64,000 nt of DNA from Paludibacter sp. (GTDB taxonomy: Bacteria > Bacteroidota > Bacteroidia > Bacteroidales > Paludibacteraceae), in the NCBI GenBank assembly GCA_028710895.1, contig JAQTTH010000021.1, forward strand, positions 1-64,000. The letters are read 5' to 3'. The position numbers and the translations under genes were made by a program. How positions within the stretch are numbered: position 1 is the first letter of the stretch; each line of letters opens with the position of its first letter. The notes below the pieces were generated by a model that was not told where the DNA came from, did not search any database, and worked only from the letters and a program-made list of their open reading frames with translations. Positions 1 to 8,544 of this stretch are shown here, in pieces.

Positions 1-1
1 T

Positions 2-52
2 TTTAAAGGGAGCGGCGAACTCCCGTTCAACATCCTGAAACGTGAAAAATAA
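2..52 (+). CDS. C-terminal tail of an unidentified protein (partial)
   Basis: An open frame entering from the left edge reads FKGSGELPFNILKREK and stops at TAA 50-52. The residues look like an ordinary protein C-terminus, but 16 residues are too few to name a family. No upstream part is visible, so it could be a chance open frame. Confidence 0.35.
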   Translation, partial: FKGSGELPFNILKREK

Positions 53-320
53 AAATAAGGTATTAATTAAGGAAACAGAACTATTCAAAGCCCTTCCCGT
101 AGGGAATTTAGTTCAACACACGCTCTTTTAGGTTTGCACTGTAATTAGAATTTTGAGAAGCGAGGTTGATTTCTTACCTCAGTTAGGCGTAGGTTTGAGT
201 TTTTTTTTCGTTAAGCATCTTTCCCTCAGTTCGCCGTAGGGTAGTTGGCGTGGCGGTTGTTTGTTTCTACGCTTCATAAAATTATTGCAACAATTTCGCT
301 TTTGTGTTAATGTAAATTAC
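53..320. other. non-coding intergenic stretch
   Basis: This stretch lies between the partial left-edge frame and the promoter of the thioredoxin-fold gene. It holds short GGG/CCC mini-palindromes (CCCGTAGGG near 99-107 and a related CGCCGTAGGG near 232) and T-runs, but no convincing gene or RNA. Some of it may be the terminator region of the left-hand gene. Confidence 0.4.
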
Positions 321-328
321 TATATTTG
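321..328 (+). promoter_or_regulatory. Bacteroidota -7 box (TATATTTG) for the thioredoxin-fold gene
   Basis: TATATTTG matches the Bacteroidota sigma-ABfr -7 consensus TAnnTTTG and lies 37 bp before the ATG. The only TTTG upstream (301-304) is 16 bp away instead of the usual 19-21, so the -33 element is weak or shifted. Confidence 0.55.
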
Positions 329-365
329 TCGGGCTAAAATTCACCCCACTAAAAAATAAAGAAAT

Positions 366-1700
366 ATGAAAAAACAGTTGCTCTTTGTTTCCGTCATTTT
401 TATTTCCATGCTGAGTTTCGGGCAGGGAATCGTGTTTGAGCACGGAACATGGAAAGATGTATTGGCAAAAGCGAAACAAACCAATAAGCCCATTTTTGTG
501 GATATATACACAACCTGGTGCGGTCCGTGTAAGAAAATGAGCAAAGATATTTTTCCACTGGCCGAAGTGGGGAAGGTATACAATGCCGACTTTGTGTGTT
601 ATCAGATTGACGCCGAAAAAGGCGAAGGCATTGATGTTGCCAAAAAGTACGAGGTACACTCTTATCCCACCTATCTGTTTATAAAAGCCGATGGGATGTT
701 GTTTTCGCGGGCGCTTGGTTCTATGCCGGCCGAAAATTTTATTGCAGTGGCAAAAACAGCGATGGCCGACCTGACCGATCCGAAACCGATAGGCGTTTGG
801 GAAAAAGAATATGCCGAAAAGAAAACCGATCCGGCTTTTCTGTTGGAGTATATGAACAAACGTTCGAAACTGGGTAAATCAAACGCGCAGCTTTTCGACG
901 AATACCTGGCTCTGTTACCTGCCGACCAACGTGCGTCGAAGGAAATTGTTGAAATTTATCAGAAGGAAGGTCAGTTTTTGAAAATGAATTCGTTTGCCTA
1001 CAAAAACCTGCAGGATAATGCCGTTTCGTTTTTCCCCAAGGTGGGAGGGTATGTTTACATTTACATGTCGCGTGCTATCGATAATTCGTTTCGCGAGGCA
1101 GCTTCAACCAAAAACGAAGCCTTGCTGCAGCAGGTAGTGGAAGCCAACGAAAAGCTTCCGCAAACAGCTGCGCGAAAAACAAAGGAAGAGCTGTATATGA
1201 ATTATTACAAGCGCACTGGCGATATGGAAAAATTCGTGAGTAATGCAACAGCCTATTGCGAAAGCGCTTTGATGAATATTTCGCCCGACTCCATTGCCCG
1301 GATTGATAAGAAAAAACTGCAGGAATTTGATGCAACTCCCCTTGCAGGAAAGATTGACTCCGCTCAGTTGGCACAACTAAAGGAATACCTAGCTCATGCC
1401 GAACGTAACCGCTACAGCCTGGCACTGAATGAGGTTGCCTGGGGTTTCTTCGAAAAAGTAACCGACGAAAAAGCACTTGCCAATGCCATCAGCTGGTCGA
1501 AACGCTCGGTGGAGATTTATCCCGAAAACCACATGTACATGGATACCTATGCAAATTTGCTGTACAAAGCCGGACGCAAGGACGAAGCACTGGCAAAAGA
1601 AAACGAAGCGTTGACGCTGGCCCAAAACGCCAAAGCCGATACCAAAGGCTACGAAGAAACGATAGCCAATATGAAGGCAGGCAAGAAAACCTGGAAATAA
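366..1700 (+). CDS. secreted thioredoxin-fold protein with helical C-terminus
   Basis: The 444-aa product begins with a Sec signal peptide (MKKQLLFVSVIFISMLSFGQ). A thioredoxin-fold domain follows at about residues 25-135 with the redox motif TWCGPCKKM and the cis-Pro loop SYPTYLFI, so the fold should be active in thiol-disulphide exchange in the periplasm. The remaining 300 residues are mostly helical; the last 100 (WSKRSVEIYPENHMY...) resemble a tetratricopeptide repeat and may bind a client. Families of this shape are common in Bacteroidota and usually lack an assigned substrate. The ATG follows an A-rich leader and a good -7 box. It stands alone, so context does not suggest a partner. Confidence 0.85.
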   Translation: MKKQLLFVSVIFISMLSFGQGIVFEHGTWKDVLAKAKQTNKPIFVDIYTTWCGPCKKMSKDIFPLAEVGKVYNADFVCYQIDAEKGEGIDVAKKYEVHSYPTYLFIKADGMLFSRALGSMPAENFIAVAKTAMADLTDPKPIGVWEKEYAEKKTDPAFLLEYMNKRSKLGKSNAQLFDEYLALLPADQRASKEIVEIYQKEGQFLKMNSFAYKNLQDNAVSFFPKVGGYVYIYMSRAIDNSFREAASTKNEALLQQVVEANEKLPQTAARKTKEELYMNYYKRTGDMEKFVSNATAYCESALMNISPDSIARIDKKKLQEFDATPLAGKIDSAQLAQLKEYLAHAERNRYSLALNEVAWGFFEKVTDEKALANAISWSKRSVEIYPENHMYMDTYANLLYKAGRKDEALAKENEALTLAQNAKADTKGYEETIANMKAGKKTWK

Positions 1701-1807
1701 ACAGAATTCACTTCCTCCTCGTTTTAAACGAGGGGGAGCTATATACAAATAAAGCTATTCAGGCAATGTCCCGAATAGCTTTATTTTATGTTTGTACGAT
1801 ATGGTAT

Positions 1808-2254
1808 TTATACTTTTTTTACGCGTACGGCATTCATGCCTTTGAGTCCGCGTTCCAGTTCGAAGGTCACTGTGTCGCCTTCTTTTACTTCCTGCAACAG
1901 TCCTTTCACGTGTACAAAGAATTTTTCCTGTGTCTCTAATTCCTTGATAAATCCGAAACCTTTGGAATCGTCGAAGAAATCAATTCTTCCTTTACGCTCG
2001 GTAGGTTGAGCCACATCTTCGCGGCGCGACACGCCAATCTCGATGGTAGATGCATCGATTTTTCTTTTTTTGGTTGGATCCGGCGGAGTGTCGGTAAGGT
2101 TGCCGTTTTCATCCACGTAGGCAATCATGCTGTCGAAGTCGCTATCGCCACCGTTGGCTTTGCGTTCTTCTTTTTTTTGTAATTTGTCTTTACGTTTTTT
2201 CAAACGTTTTTTCTCGTTGTCTTGTTTGTTGAAGGTGTTCTGCGATTTTGCCAT
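1808..2254 (-). CDS. cold-shock-domain RNA-binding protein with basic N-terminal extension
   Basis: The C-terminal 60 residues (about 88-148) form a cold-shock domain with RNP1 (KGFGFI) and RNP2 (FFVHV), which bind single-stranded RNA or DNA. The first 35 residues are strongly basic and low in complexity (KKRLKKRKDKLQKKEER), followed by an acidic linker, so the protein is about twice the size of CspA. Extended CSD proteins of this type are widespread in Bacteroidota. A reverse-strand -7 box (CAAAGATA, 2361-2368) implies a leader of about 100 nt, fitting the leader-dependent regulation of cold-shock genes. It is monocistronic and divergent from nuoA. Confidence 0.85.
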   Translation of the reverse strand: MAKSQNTFNKQDNEKKRLKKRKDKLQKKEERKANGGDSDFDSMIAYVDENGNLTDTPPDPTKKRKIDASTIEIGVSRREDVAQPTERKGRIDFFDDSKGFGFIKELETQEKFFVHVKGLLQEVKEGDTVTFELERGLKGMNAVRVKKV

Positions 2255-2360
2255 TAAAATTTTTAAATTATGTATGTGTTTGTTGCTGGAAGTGCCGGTA
2301 ATAAAGTGGCCGAGGAGAGTTGTTCAGGAAATTGATTCTCTGTTTCGTTTTTTCCGCTTG

Positions 2361-2368
2361 CAAAGATA
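2361..2368 (-). promoter_or_regulatory. -7 box for the cold-shock gene
   Basis: The reverse complement reads TATCTTTG, a match to TAnnTTTG. It predicts a long leader of about 100 nt before the ATG at 2254. No good -33 TTTG sits at 19 bp. Confidence 0.45.
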
Positions 2369-2699
2369 CGATAAAAAATCGGATTGTTTTTTAATATTGC
2401 CAATGTATGTGGAGCTATTGTTCTGACAATTATTATTTTGCTGTGAATTATTTCCACTTCAGGTTCCTTTTTCAGTAGTTGTGAAATCAGAATAATGAAA
2501 AAAAGTGATTTTCTTCACTGTCGGAGCTAAACATTATGGTCTTAAACCTTGTTTATCGCATACTTGCTTTGTCTAACAGAATAAATAAAGAAATTTTTAG
2601 CTAATCCAAGTCTTTTGTTTTCAGTAGAATAAGGTGTTTTATTTCATGTTTTTCTGCTGGTTAACAAGCTTTACGGACTCAATTACGGAAATTTTTCTT

Positions 2700-2707
2700 T
2701 AATTTTG
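2700..2707 (+). promoter_or_regulatory. -7 box of the nuo operon promoter
   Basis: TAATTTTG matches TAnnTTTG and lies 18 bp before the ATG at 2726. It predicts transcription starting near 2714 with a very short leader. The TTG at 2705 that extends the nuoA frame upstream lies inside this box and so cannot be the start. The -33 region is weak. Confidence 0.5.
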
Positions 2708-2725
2708 CACTCTAATTTTTTATCG

Positions 2726-3118
2726 ATGGAAAGAATATTTACAGCTACCGATTATCAGCCGGTTTTAATTCAGTTTTTTGTTGCAATATCCTTTGTAGCA
2801 ATCACTATGACGGTAACTCACCTGATTGTCAGTACCCGAAAAAGAGTGCGTACACTAAAAAAAGAAGAAAATTTCGAATGTGGAATTGAAATTCAGGGCA
2901 ATGCCCGCTTCCCTTTTTCGATAAAATATTTTCTTATCGCTATCCTTTTTGTGTTGTTCGATGTGGAAGTTATTTTCTTTTATCCGTGGGCTGTAAATTT
3001 CAAAGACGCCGATTGGAGTGGTTTTCTGAATATGCTTCTTTTTATGGGAATTTTTGTTTTTGGATTCTTCTATATTTTGAAAAAAGGAGCCTTCGACTGG
3101 AATAAAGAGCAGGAATAG
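2726..3118 (+). CDS. nuoA: NADH-quinone oxidoreductase subunit A
   Basis: This 130-aa membrane subunit of complex I has three predicted transmembrane helices and the family-typical stretch ENFECGIEIQGNARFPFSIKYFLIAILFVLFDVE, cited here by its key parts ECGIE and FDVEV. The cysteine of the ECG motif lies on the loop near the quinone site. I start at ATG 2726 because the upstream alternative lies inside the promoter. It is the first gene of a 14-gene operon and is followed by nuoB after a 74-bp spacer. Confidence 0.92.
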   Translation: MERIFTATDYQPVLIQFFVAISFVAITMTVTHLIVSTRKRVRTLKKEENFECGIEIQGNARFPFSIKYFLIAILFVLFDVEVIFFYPWAVNFKDADWSGFLNMLLFMGIFVFGFFYILKKGAFDWNKEQE

Positions 3119-3192
3119 TATTGAATGTAGAATGGAAAATGAAGGAATGAAAAATTTCAACATTCTAATAAAACTTTAAATAATAATCACTT

Positions 3193-3759
3193 ATGAGTGA
3201 GAATAAAGATAAAACATATACAGTAGTGGATGCTCCCGAAGGATATAGTGCTCCGGGATTTTTCGCCACTACATTGGATAAAGCGGTGGGGTTGGCGCGT
3301 AAAAATTCATTATGGCCCCTGCCTTTTGCCACTTCCTGTTGCGGTATCGAGTTTATGGCAACTATGGGAGCGCACTACGATTTAGGTCGTTTTGGTGCTG
3401 AGCGTTTGAGTTTCTCGCCCCGTCAGGCCGATTTGCTGATGGTGATGGGAACCATTGCCAAGAAAATGGCTCCGGTTGTACAACAGGTGTACGAGCAAAT
3501 GGCAGAGCCCCGTTGGGTGATTGCTGTTGGTGCCTGCGCGTCGAGCGGTGGAGTATTTGATACCTACAGTGTGTTGCAGGGAATTGATAAAGTGGTGCCG
3601 GTGGATGTGTACGTGCCTGGTTGTCCACCCCGTCCGGAGCAAATCATTGATGGGTTTATGAAAATTCAGGAGTTGGTTGGCAACGAACCGTTGCGTCGTC
3701 GCTACAGTGCCGAATACAAAGAGTTGCTTGAAAGCTACGGAATAAAAATAGACAGATAA
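3193..3759 (+). CDS. nuoB: NADH-quinone oxidoreductase subunit B
   Basis: This 188-aa peripheral-arm subunit carries cluster N2, the last iron-sulphur centre before quinone. The ligands are visible: the CC pair in TSCCGIEF, C in VGACASSGG and C in VPGCPPRPE. The fold is that of the [NiFe]-hydrogenase small-subunit family. The nuoC start follows 4 bp after the stop, as expected for tight coupling. Confidence 0.95.
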   Translation: MSENKDKTYTVVDAPEGYSAPGFFATTLDKAVGLARKNSLWPLPFATSCCGIEFMATMGAHYDLGRFGAERLSFSPRQADLLMVMGTIAKKMAPVVQQVYEQMAEPRWVIAVGACASSGGVFDTYSVLQGIDKVVPVDVYVPGCPPRPEQIIDGFMKIQELVGNEPLRRRYSAEYKELLESYGIKIDR

Positions 3760-3762
3760 TTC

Positions 3763-4251
3763 ATGGAGAACAGCATATTACTTCAGGAGCTGAAAAGCAA
3801 ATTCGAAAAGAGCATTCTGTCAGTTGACGAAACAGCCGATATTCTGACTGTAACGGTTGCGGCAGATAGCATTAAACCGATTGTTGCATTTTTGAAGAAT
3901 GATCAGGATTTTATTTACCTGACCGATTTGTGCGGCATTCATTATCCTGAACTCGAAAAGGAATTGGGGGTGATTTATCATCTGCATAATCTGGTTGCAA
4001 ACAAACGTATCAGACTGAAAGCCTTTGTGACTAAAGCTAACCCGCAGATCGACAGCCTTGTTTCACTTTTCTCCGCAGCTAACTGGATGGAACGTGAAAC
4101 ATTTGATTTTTATGGGATTGACTTTGTCGGACATCCAAACCTGATTCGCATCCTGAACGTGGAATACATGGATTATCACCCCATGCGCAAAGAATATCCG
4201 CTGGAAGATGCAACGCGCAGTGATAAGGATGACAGCTTTTTTGGACGATAG
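3763..4251 (+). CDS. nuoC: NADH-quinone oxidoreductase subunit C
   Basis: The 162-aa product matches the 30-kDa subunit family, with the signature ERETFDFYGIDFVGHPNLIRIL and the C-terminal HPMRKEYPLE. It bridges NuoB and NuoD in the hydrophilic arm. In some Bacteroidota and enterobacteria nuoC and nuoD are fused; here they are separate, with a 66-bp repeat-containing spacer. Confidence 0.94.
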   Translation: MENSILLQELKSKFEKSILSVDETADILTVTVAADSIKPIVAFLKNDQDFIYLTDLCGIHYPELEKELGVIYHLHNLVANKRIRLKAFVTKANPQIDSLVSLFSAANWMERETFDFYGIDFVGHPNLIRILNVEYMDYHPMRKEYPLEDATRSDKDDSFFGR

Positions 4252-4277
4252 ATATTTAGTTGACAGTTTACAGTAGT

Positions 4278-4295
4278 GTCAGGTCGTGACCTGAC
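4278..4295. repeat. short palindromic element in the nuoC-nuoD spacer
   Basis: GTCAGGTC-GT-GACCTGAC is a perfect 8-bp inverted repeat with a 2-nt centre, next to an AGTTGACAGTTT unit. A GTG at 4276 abuts it and would extend nuoD upstream, but that places the palindrome inside the reading frame, so I take it as intergenic. It resembles the 44450-44478 palindrome in core and may be a dispersed REP-like element. Confidence 0.6.
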
Positions 4296-4317
4296 TAATA
4301 AAAGAGATTTAAAGAGA

Positions 4318-5532
4318 ATGAAAACCATAAATTCGGAACACCATTTAGATTTAACCCAGGTAGATGAAAAGGTTTACAGTACGCTGAACCTTGGACCGAC
4401 ACACCCTGCCACACATGGTATTTTCCAGAATGTGTTGACAATGAATGGTGAAACTATTGTGGGCGCTGAGCAAACAATCGGGTACATTCACCGGGCATTT
4501 GAGAAAATTGCCGAACGTCGTCCGTATTACCAAATCACAACGCTCACCGACCGGTTGAATTACTGTTCGTCGCCTATCAACAACATTGGCTGGCATCTGG
4601 CTGTAGAGAAATTGTTGGGTGTTGAAACCAATAAACGCGTTGATTATATGCGTATCATCGTGATGGAGCTTGCCCGTATTGCCGACCACCTTGTTTGTAA
4701 CAGCGTTATCGGGGTTGATAGTGGCGCATTGACCGGATTTGTGTACGTTTTCGAAGAACGTGAAGCTATTTACGAAATATACGAAGAACTTTGCGGTGCC
4801 CGACTGACTACAAATCTGGGGCGCGTGGGTGGTTTCGACCGCGATTTCTCACCATTGGCCATTCAAAAAATACGAACGTTGATGAAACGTTTGCCGAAAA
4901 TACTGCATGAATTTGAAAACCTGTTGATGCGTAACCGTATTTTTATGGACCGAACAGTAAACGTGGGCGGAATTTCTGCTGAGCGTGCGCTGAACTATGG
5001 ATTTAGCGGTCCAAATCTGCGTGCTACGGGTATCGACTACGATGTTCGTGTACAGGAGCCATATTCGTCGTACAACGATTTCGATTTCATTGTTCCGGTG
5101 GGAGAAAACGGCGATATTTACGATCGTTTTTGCGTGCGTCAAACCGAAATGTGGGAAAGTATAAAGATGATAAATACAGCGTTGGAAAACCTTCCTGAAG
5201 GAAAATTCTGTACCGAAGTTCCTGCTTTCTTTTTGCCCCCGAAAGAAGATGTCTACAGTAAAATGGAACCGCTTATCAGCCACTTCAAAATGGTGATGGG
5301 TGAGATTGACGTTCCGGAAAAAGAGATTTACAGTGCGGTGGAAGCCGGCAACGGCGAACTTGGATTTTACCTGGTGGCAGATGGTGGCCGTACGCCTTAC
5401 CGATTGCATTTCCGTCGCCCCGGCTTTATCTATTATCAGGCATTCCCTGAGATTATTGAAGGTGCGTCGCTTTCGGATGCTATCCTGACAATGAGTAGTA
5501 TGAACGTGATTGCAGGAGAACTGGATGCTTAA
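4318..5532 (+). CDS. nuoD: NADH-quinone oxidoreductase subunit D
   Basis: The 404-aa product is the 49-kDa subunit, related to the [NiFe]-hydrogenase large subunit, and forms the quinone pocket with NuoB. It has [10 protein letters not shown] (the quinone-site His and Thr region) near the N-terminus, [24 protein letters not shown] and the C-terminal [19 protein letters not shown] region. I choose ATG 4318, preceded by an A/G-rich AAAGAGA, over GTG 4276, which would encode the palindromic spacer. The product length then matches the family. Confidence 0.94.
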   Translation: MKTINSEHHLDLTQVDEKVYSTLNLGPTHPATHGIFQNVLTMNGETIVGAEQTIGYIHRAFEKIAERRPYYQITTLTDRLNYCSSPINNIGWHLAVEKLLGVETNKRVDYMRIIVMELARIADHLVCNSVIGVDSGALTGFVYVFEEREAIYEIYEELCGARLTTNLGRVGGFDRDFSPLAIQKIRTLMKRLPKILHEFENLLMRNRIFMDRTVNVGGISAERALNYGFSGPNLRATGIDYDVRVQEPYSSYNDFDFIVPVGENGDIYDRFCVRQTEMWESIKMINTALENLPEGKFCTEVPAFFLPPKEDVYSKMEPLISHFKMVMGEIDVPEKEIYSAVEAGNGELGFYLVADGGRTPYRLHFRRPGFIYYQAFPEIIEGASLSDAILTMSSMNVIAGELDA

Positions 5533-5584
5533 TTAGTTGACAGTTTATAGTTGACAGTTTATAGTTGAAAATACAAAAACAAAA

Positions 5585-6166
5585 ATGAGCGAAAAACAAT
5601 TTAAACATAAACTCTACGTAAAGAAAGGTCTTGATATTGCCTTTACGCCGGAGACCCTGACAAAAATACAGACGATTATTTCGCATTATCCCGAAGGGCA
5701 GCAAAAATCGGCCTTAATTCCTGTTTTGCACATTGCACAAGAGGAATTGGGTGGAAGTCTGAATGTGGACATTATGGATTATGTGGCCGGATTGCTAAAT
5801 ATTACCCCTATCGAAGTGTACGAAGTGGCAACTTTTTACTCGCAGTTTTACATTGATCCGGTTGGGAAATATGTAATTGAAGTGTGTCAGACAGGTCCTT
5901 GTGCCATTTGTGGTGGCGAAGACATTATCGCATACCTCGAGGAGAAATTGCAGATTAAAGTGGGTGAAACCACCGAAGACAAGCTGTTTTCGCTCAAAGC
6001 AGTGGAATGTCTGGGAGCCTGCGGAATGGCACCTGTGATGCAGGTGAATACCGAGTTCCACGAGTTTTTGGACCTAAAAAAGATAGATGAAATAATAGCG
6101 AAGCTGAGAAGCGAAAGCGAACTTAAGAAACCCGAAGAGCTGACATGGAAAGAAAGATTATCTTAG
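5585..6166 (+). CDS. nuoE: NADH-quinone oxidoreductase subunit E
   Basis: This 193-aa thioredoxin-like [2Fe-2S] protein of the NADH-input module shows the N1a ligands as CQTGPC and CLGAC. It works with NuoF, whose start lies inside this gene's 3' end, so the two are probably translationally coupled. The N-terminal helix-rich region (SHYPEGQQKSALIPVLHIAQEE, quoted in part) is typical. Its presence with nuoF and nuoG shows that this complex I takes electrons from NADH, whereas Bacteroides-type operons lack the three genes. Confidence 0.94.
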   Translation: MSEKQFKHKLYVKKGLDIAFTPETLTKIQTIISHYPEGQQKSALIPVLHIAQEELGGSLNVDIMDYVAGLLNITPIEVYEVATFYSQFYIDPVGKYVIEVCQTGPCAICGGEDIIAYLEEKLQIKVGETTEDKLFSLKAVECLGACGMAPVMQVNTEFHEFLDLKKIDEIIAKLRSESELKKPEELTWKERLS

Positions 6167-7503
6167 AAAATATAGAAGTTGAAGGCATTCGTTCGTTGGA
6201 AGTGTACCGTAAAAACGGCGGTTACAAATCCATTGAAAAAGCCCTGAAAACGATGACTCCCGACGAGGTGGTGAACGAAGTAAAAACTTCGGGATTGCGT
6301 GGTCGTGGTGGTGCCGGTTTCCCAACGGGTATGAAGTGGAGCTTTATCGATAAGAAAAGTGGTAATCCGCGTTACCTTGTTTGCAACGGCGACGAAAGTG
6401 AACCGGGTACATTTAAAGACCGCTACCTGCTGATGAACATTCCGCATCGCCTGGTGGAAGGAATGATTTGTTCGGCTTACGCACTGGGGGCAAACACAGC
6501 TTATATTTATGTGCGTGGAGAGTTTAAACAAGTGATTGGCATACTCAACGAAGCTATAAAAGAAAGTTACAAAGCCGGATTACTCGGTGAAAATATATTG
6601 GGGAGTGGCTACGATTTAGACTTGTATGTTCACACAGGTGCAGGAGCTTATATCTGCGGTGAAGAAACGGCTTTGCTCGAATCGCTCGAAGGCAAACGCG
6701 GAAATCCCCGGTTGAAACCACCATTTCCTGCTATCAAAGGTTTGTATGGCTGCCCGACGGTAGTAAACAACGTGGAAACACTCGCTAACATTGGCTGGAT
6801 TGTAAACAACGGGGGCGAAGAATATGCAAAAATTGGTATCGGTCGCAGCACCGGAACAAAACTGATTTCGGCTTGTGGAAATATCAATAACCCTGGCGTT
6901 TACGAAATAGAAATGGGCTTGCCGGTAGAGGAATTTATATACAGCGATAAATATTGTGGTGGTGTAAAAGGTGGCAAAGAGCTGAAAGCAGTAATACCCG
7001 GAGGTTCTTCGGTGCCAATTTTACCAAAAGAGTTGATTTTGAAGACTGCAGGAGGTGAACCACGCCTGATGACCTATGAATCGTTATCGGAAGGTGGATT
7101 TATTACAGGTTCTATGTTGGGTTCCGGTGGATTTATTGTGTACGACGAGGATGCCTGCATTGTGCGGAATACCTATAATTTCTCCCGTTTTTATCATCAC
7201 GAGTCGTGTGGACAATGTTCGCCTTGTCGCGAAGGAACAAGTTGGATGGAAAGCGTATTGCACCGCATCGAAAACGGCGAAGGCAAAATGAAAGACATAG
7301 ATTTGTTGGTAAGCATTGCTTCGAAAATTGAGGGAAACACCATTTGTCCGCTGGGCGATGCTGCTTCATGGCCTGTGGCAGCTGCCATTCGTCATTTCCG
7401 CCATGAATTTGAATTCCATGTGTTGCATCCGGAAATAGTGAAGAATGTAAAGCATGGCTCATTGGAAAAATACATGGAAGTTCCGGCTGTAACAGGGGAG
7501 TAA
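6145..7503 (+). CDS. nuoF: NADH-quinone oxidoreductase subunit F (NADH/FMN-binding)
   Basis: The 452-aa subunit holds the NADH site, FMN and cluster N3. Visible motifs are the glycine-rich GLRGRGGAGFPTG, NGDESEPGTFKDR, the FMN/NADH loop GAGAYICGEETAL and the N3 ligands in ESCGQCSPCREGT plus the distal C of NTICPLGDA. The start overlaps nuoE by 22 nt. The length is normal for the family. Confidence 0.96.
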   Translation: MERKIILENIEVEGIRSLEVYRKNGGYKSIEKALKTMTPDEVVNEVKTSGLRGRGGAGFPTGMKWSFIDKKSGNPRYLVCNGDESEPGTFKDRYLLMNIPHRLVEGMICSAYALGANTAYIYVRGEFKQVIGILNEAIKESYKAGLLGENILGSGYDLDLYVHTGAGAYICGEETALLESLEGKRGNPRLKPPFPAIKGLYGCPTVVNNVETLANIGWIVNNGGEEYAKIGIGRSTGTKLISACGNINNPGVYEIEMGLPVEEFIYSDKYCGGVKGGKELKAVIPGGSSVPILPKELILKTAGGEPRLMTYESLSEGGFITGSMLGSGGFIVYDEDACIVRNTYNFSRFYHHESCGQCSPCREGTSWMESVLHRIENGEGKMKDIDLLVSIASKIEGNTICPLGDAASWPVAAAIRHFRHEFEFHVLHPEIVKNVKHGSLEKYMEVPAVTGE

Positions 7504-7582
7504 AAGAACCCCTAAAAGCGAATAAGAGAAATAGCTATTTCAGTAGTAAATAGTAAATGATAAAATAGTAAATTCTTTCTTG

Positions 7583-8542
7583 ATGTTTAAGGTAACAATA
7601 GATAATAAAAGCATTGAAGTAGAACCGGGAACAACCATTCTGCAAGCTGCCCGTATGATAGGTGGCGATGTGGTTCCGCCGGCAATGTGCTACCATTCGG
7701 AGTTGAAAGACAGTGGTGGAAAATGTCGTTCGTGTATGGTGCGTGTGGCACAGGGCTCTGCAGCCGATCCTCGTCCAATGCCTAAGTTGGTGGCTTCGTG
7801 CCGCACCGAAGTGATGGATGGTATGGTGGTTGAGAACCTTACTTCGCCTCAGGTAGTGGACGCCCGTAAAGCTGTAGTTGAGTTTCTGCTGCTGAATCAC
7901 CCACTCGATTGTCCGGTTTGCGACCAGGCCGGTGAGTGCGATTTGCAAAACCTGAGTTACGAAAACGGCACCAGCGTTTCGCGTTTCGAAGAAGAAAAAC
8001 GTACGTACGAAAAGATTGATATCGGTAACCTGATTCAGTTTCACCCCAACCGGTGCATTTTGTGTTATCGTTGCGTGTATGCAGCCGACCAACTGACGGA
8101 TAAACGAACCCATGGTATTCTCTATCGTGGTGAAAAATCGGAAATTTCTACCTTTATTCATCAGGCCGTAGAGAATGATTTCTCGGGAAATATGATTGAT
8201 GTATGTCCTGTAGGAGCATTGACTGATAAAACATTCCGGTTCAAAAACCGTGTTTGGTTCCTGAAACCAATGGATGCCCACCGTGAATGTACAAAATGCA
8301 GTGGTAAAGCTACCATTTGGTTCCGTGGTGATGAAGTTTATCGCGTTACCGGACGAAAAGATAAATACGGCGAAGTGCATGACTTTATTTGCAACGAATG
8401 CCGCTTTGAGAAGAAAGAAAGTGCTGACTGGACAATTGAAGGGCCACGTAAGATAGAGTCGTACTCGGTTATCAATCAGAATCATTATCGGAATGTTGTA
8501 ATTCCTTCGGTTATTAACCCGATAAAAGAAACAATGGAATAG
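7583..8542 (+). CDS. nuoG: short NADH-quinone oxidoreductase subunit G
   Basis: The 319-aa product is an iron-sulphur subunit of the NADH module, about one third of the length of E. coli NuoG. It has the [2Fe-2S] set (C in AMCYH, CRSC, ASCRTE), the His/Cys N5 set HPLDCPVCDQAGEC, and a two-part [4Fe-4S] set CILCYRC with CPVGAL. The C-terminus keeps only the start of the molybdopterin-oxidoreductase domain, with paired cysteines CTKC and CNEC but without the third ligand of a typical N7 site; the rest of that domain is absent. Short forms also occur in other Bacteroidota, so this is probably functional. I start at ATG 7583, one codon inside the longest frame. Confidence 0.9.
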   Translation: MFKVTIDNKSIEVEPGTTILQAARMIGGDVVPPAMCYHSELKDSGGKCRSCMVRVAQGSAADPRPMPKLVASCRTEVMDGMVVENLTSPQVVDARKAVVEFLLLNHPLDCPVCDQAGECDLQNLSYENGTSVSRFEEEKRTYEKIDIGNLIQFHPNRCILCYRCVYAADQLTDKRTHGILYRGEKSEISTFIHQAVENDFSGNMIDVCPVGALTDKTFRFKNRVWFLKPMDAHRECTKCSGKATIWFRGDEVYRVTGRKDKYGEVHDFICNECRFEKKESADWTIEGPRKIESYSVINQNHYRNVVIPSVINPIKETME

Positions 8543-8544
8543 GT

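Noticed and set aside
1-365. Small RNA or riboswitch upstream of the thioredoxin-fold gene
   Set aside because: The promoter box at 321-328 leaves only a short leader, and no known aptamer pattern is visible.
2705-2725. Upstream TTG start extending nuoA by seven residues
   Set aside because: The TTG is part of the TAATTTTG promoter box, so it would not be transcribed.
4276-4317. GTG start extending nuoD by 14 residues
   Set aside because: The extension would encode a palindromic repeat; ATG 4318 has a purine-rich leader and fits the family length.
7535-8485. 316-codon reverse frame inside nuoG
   Set aside because: It is antisense to an unmistakable nuoG with all its cysteine motifs, and has no family features.
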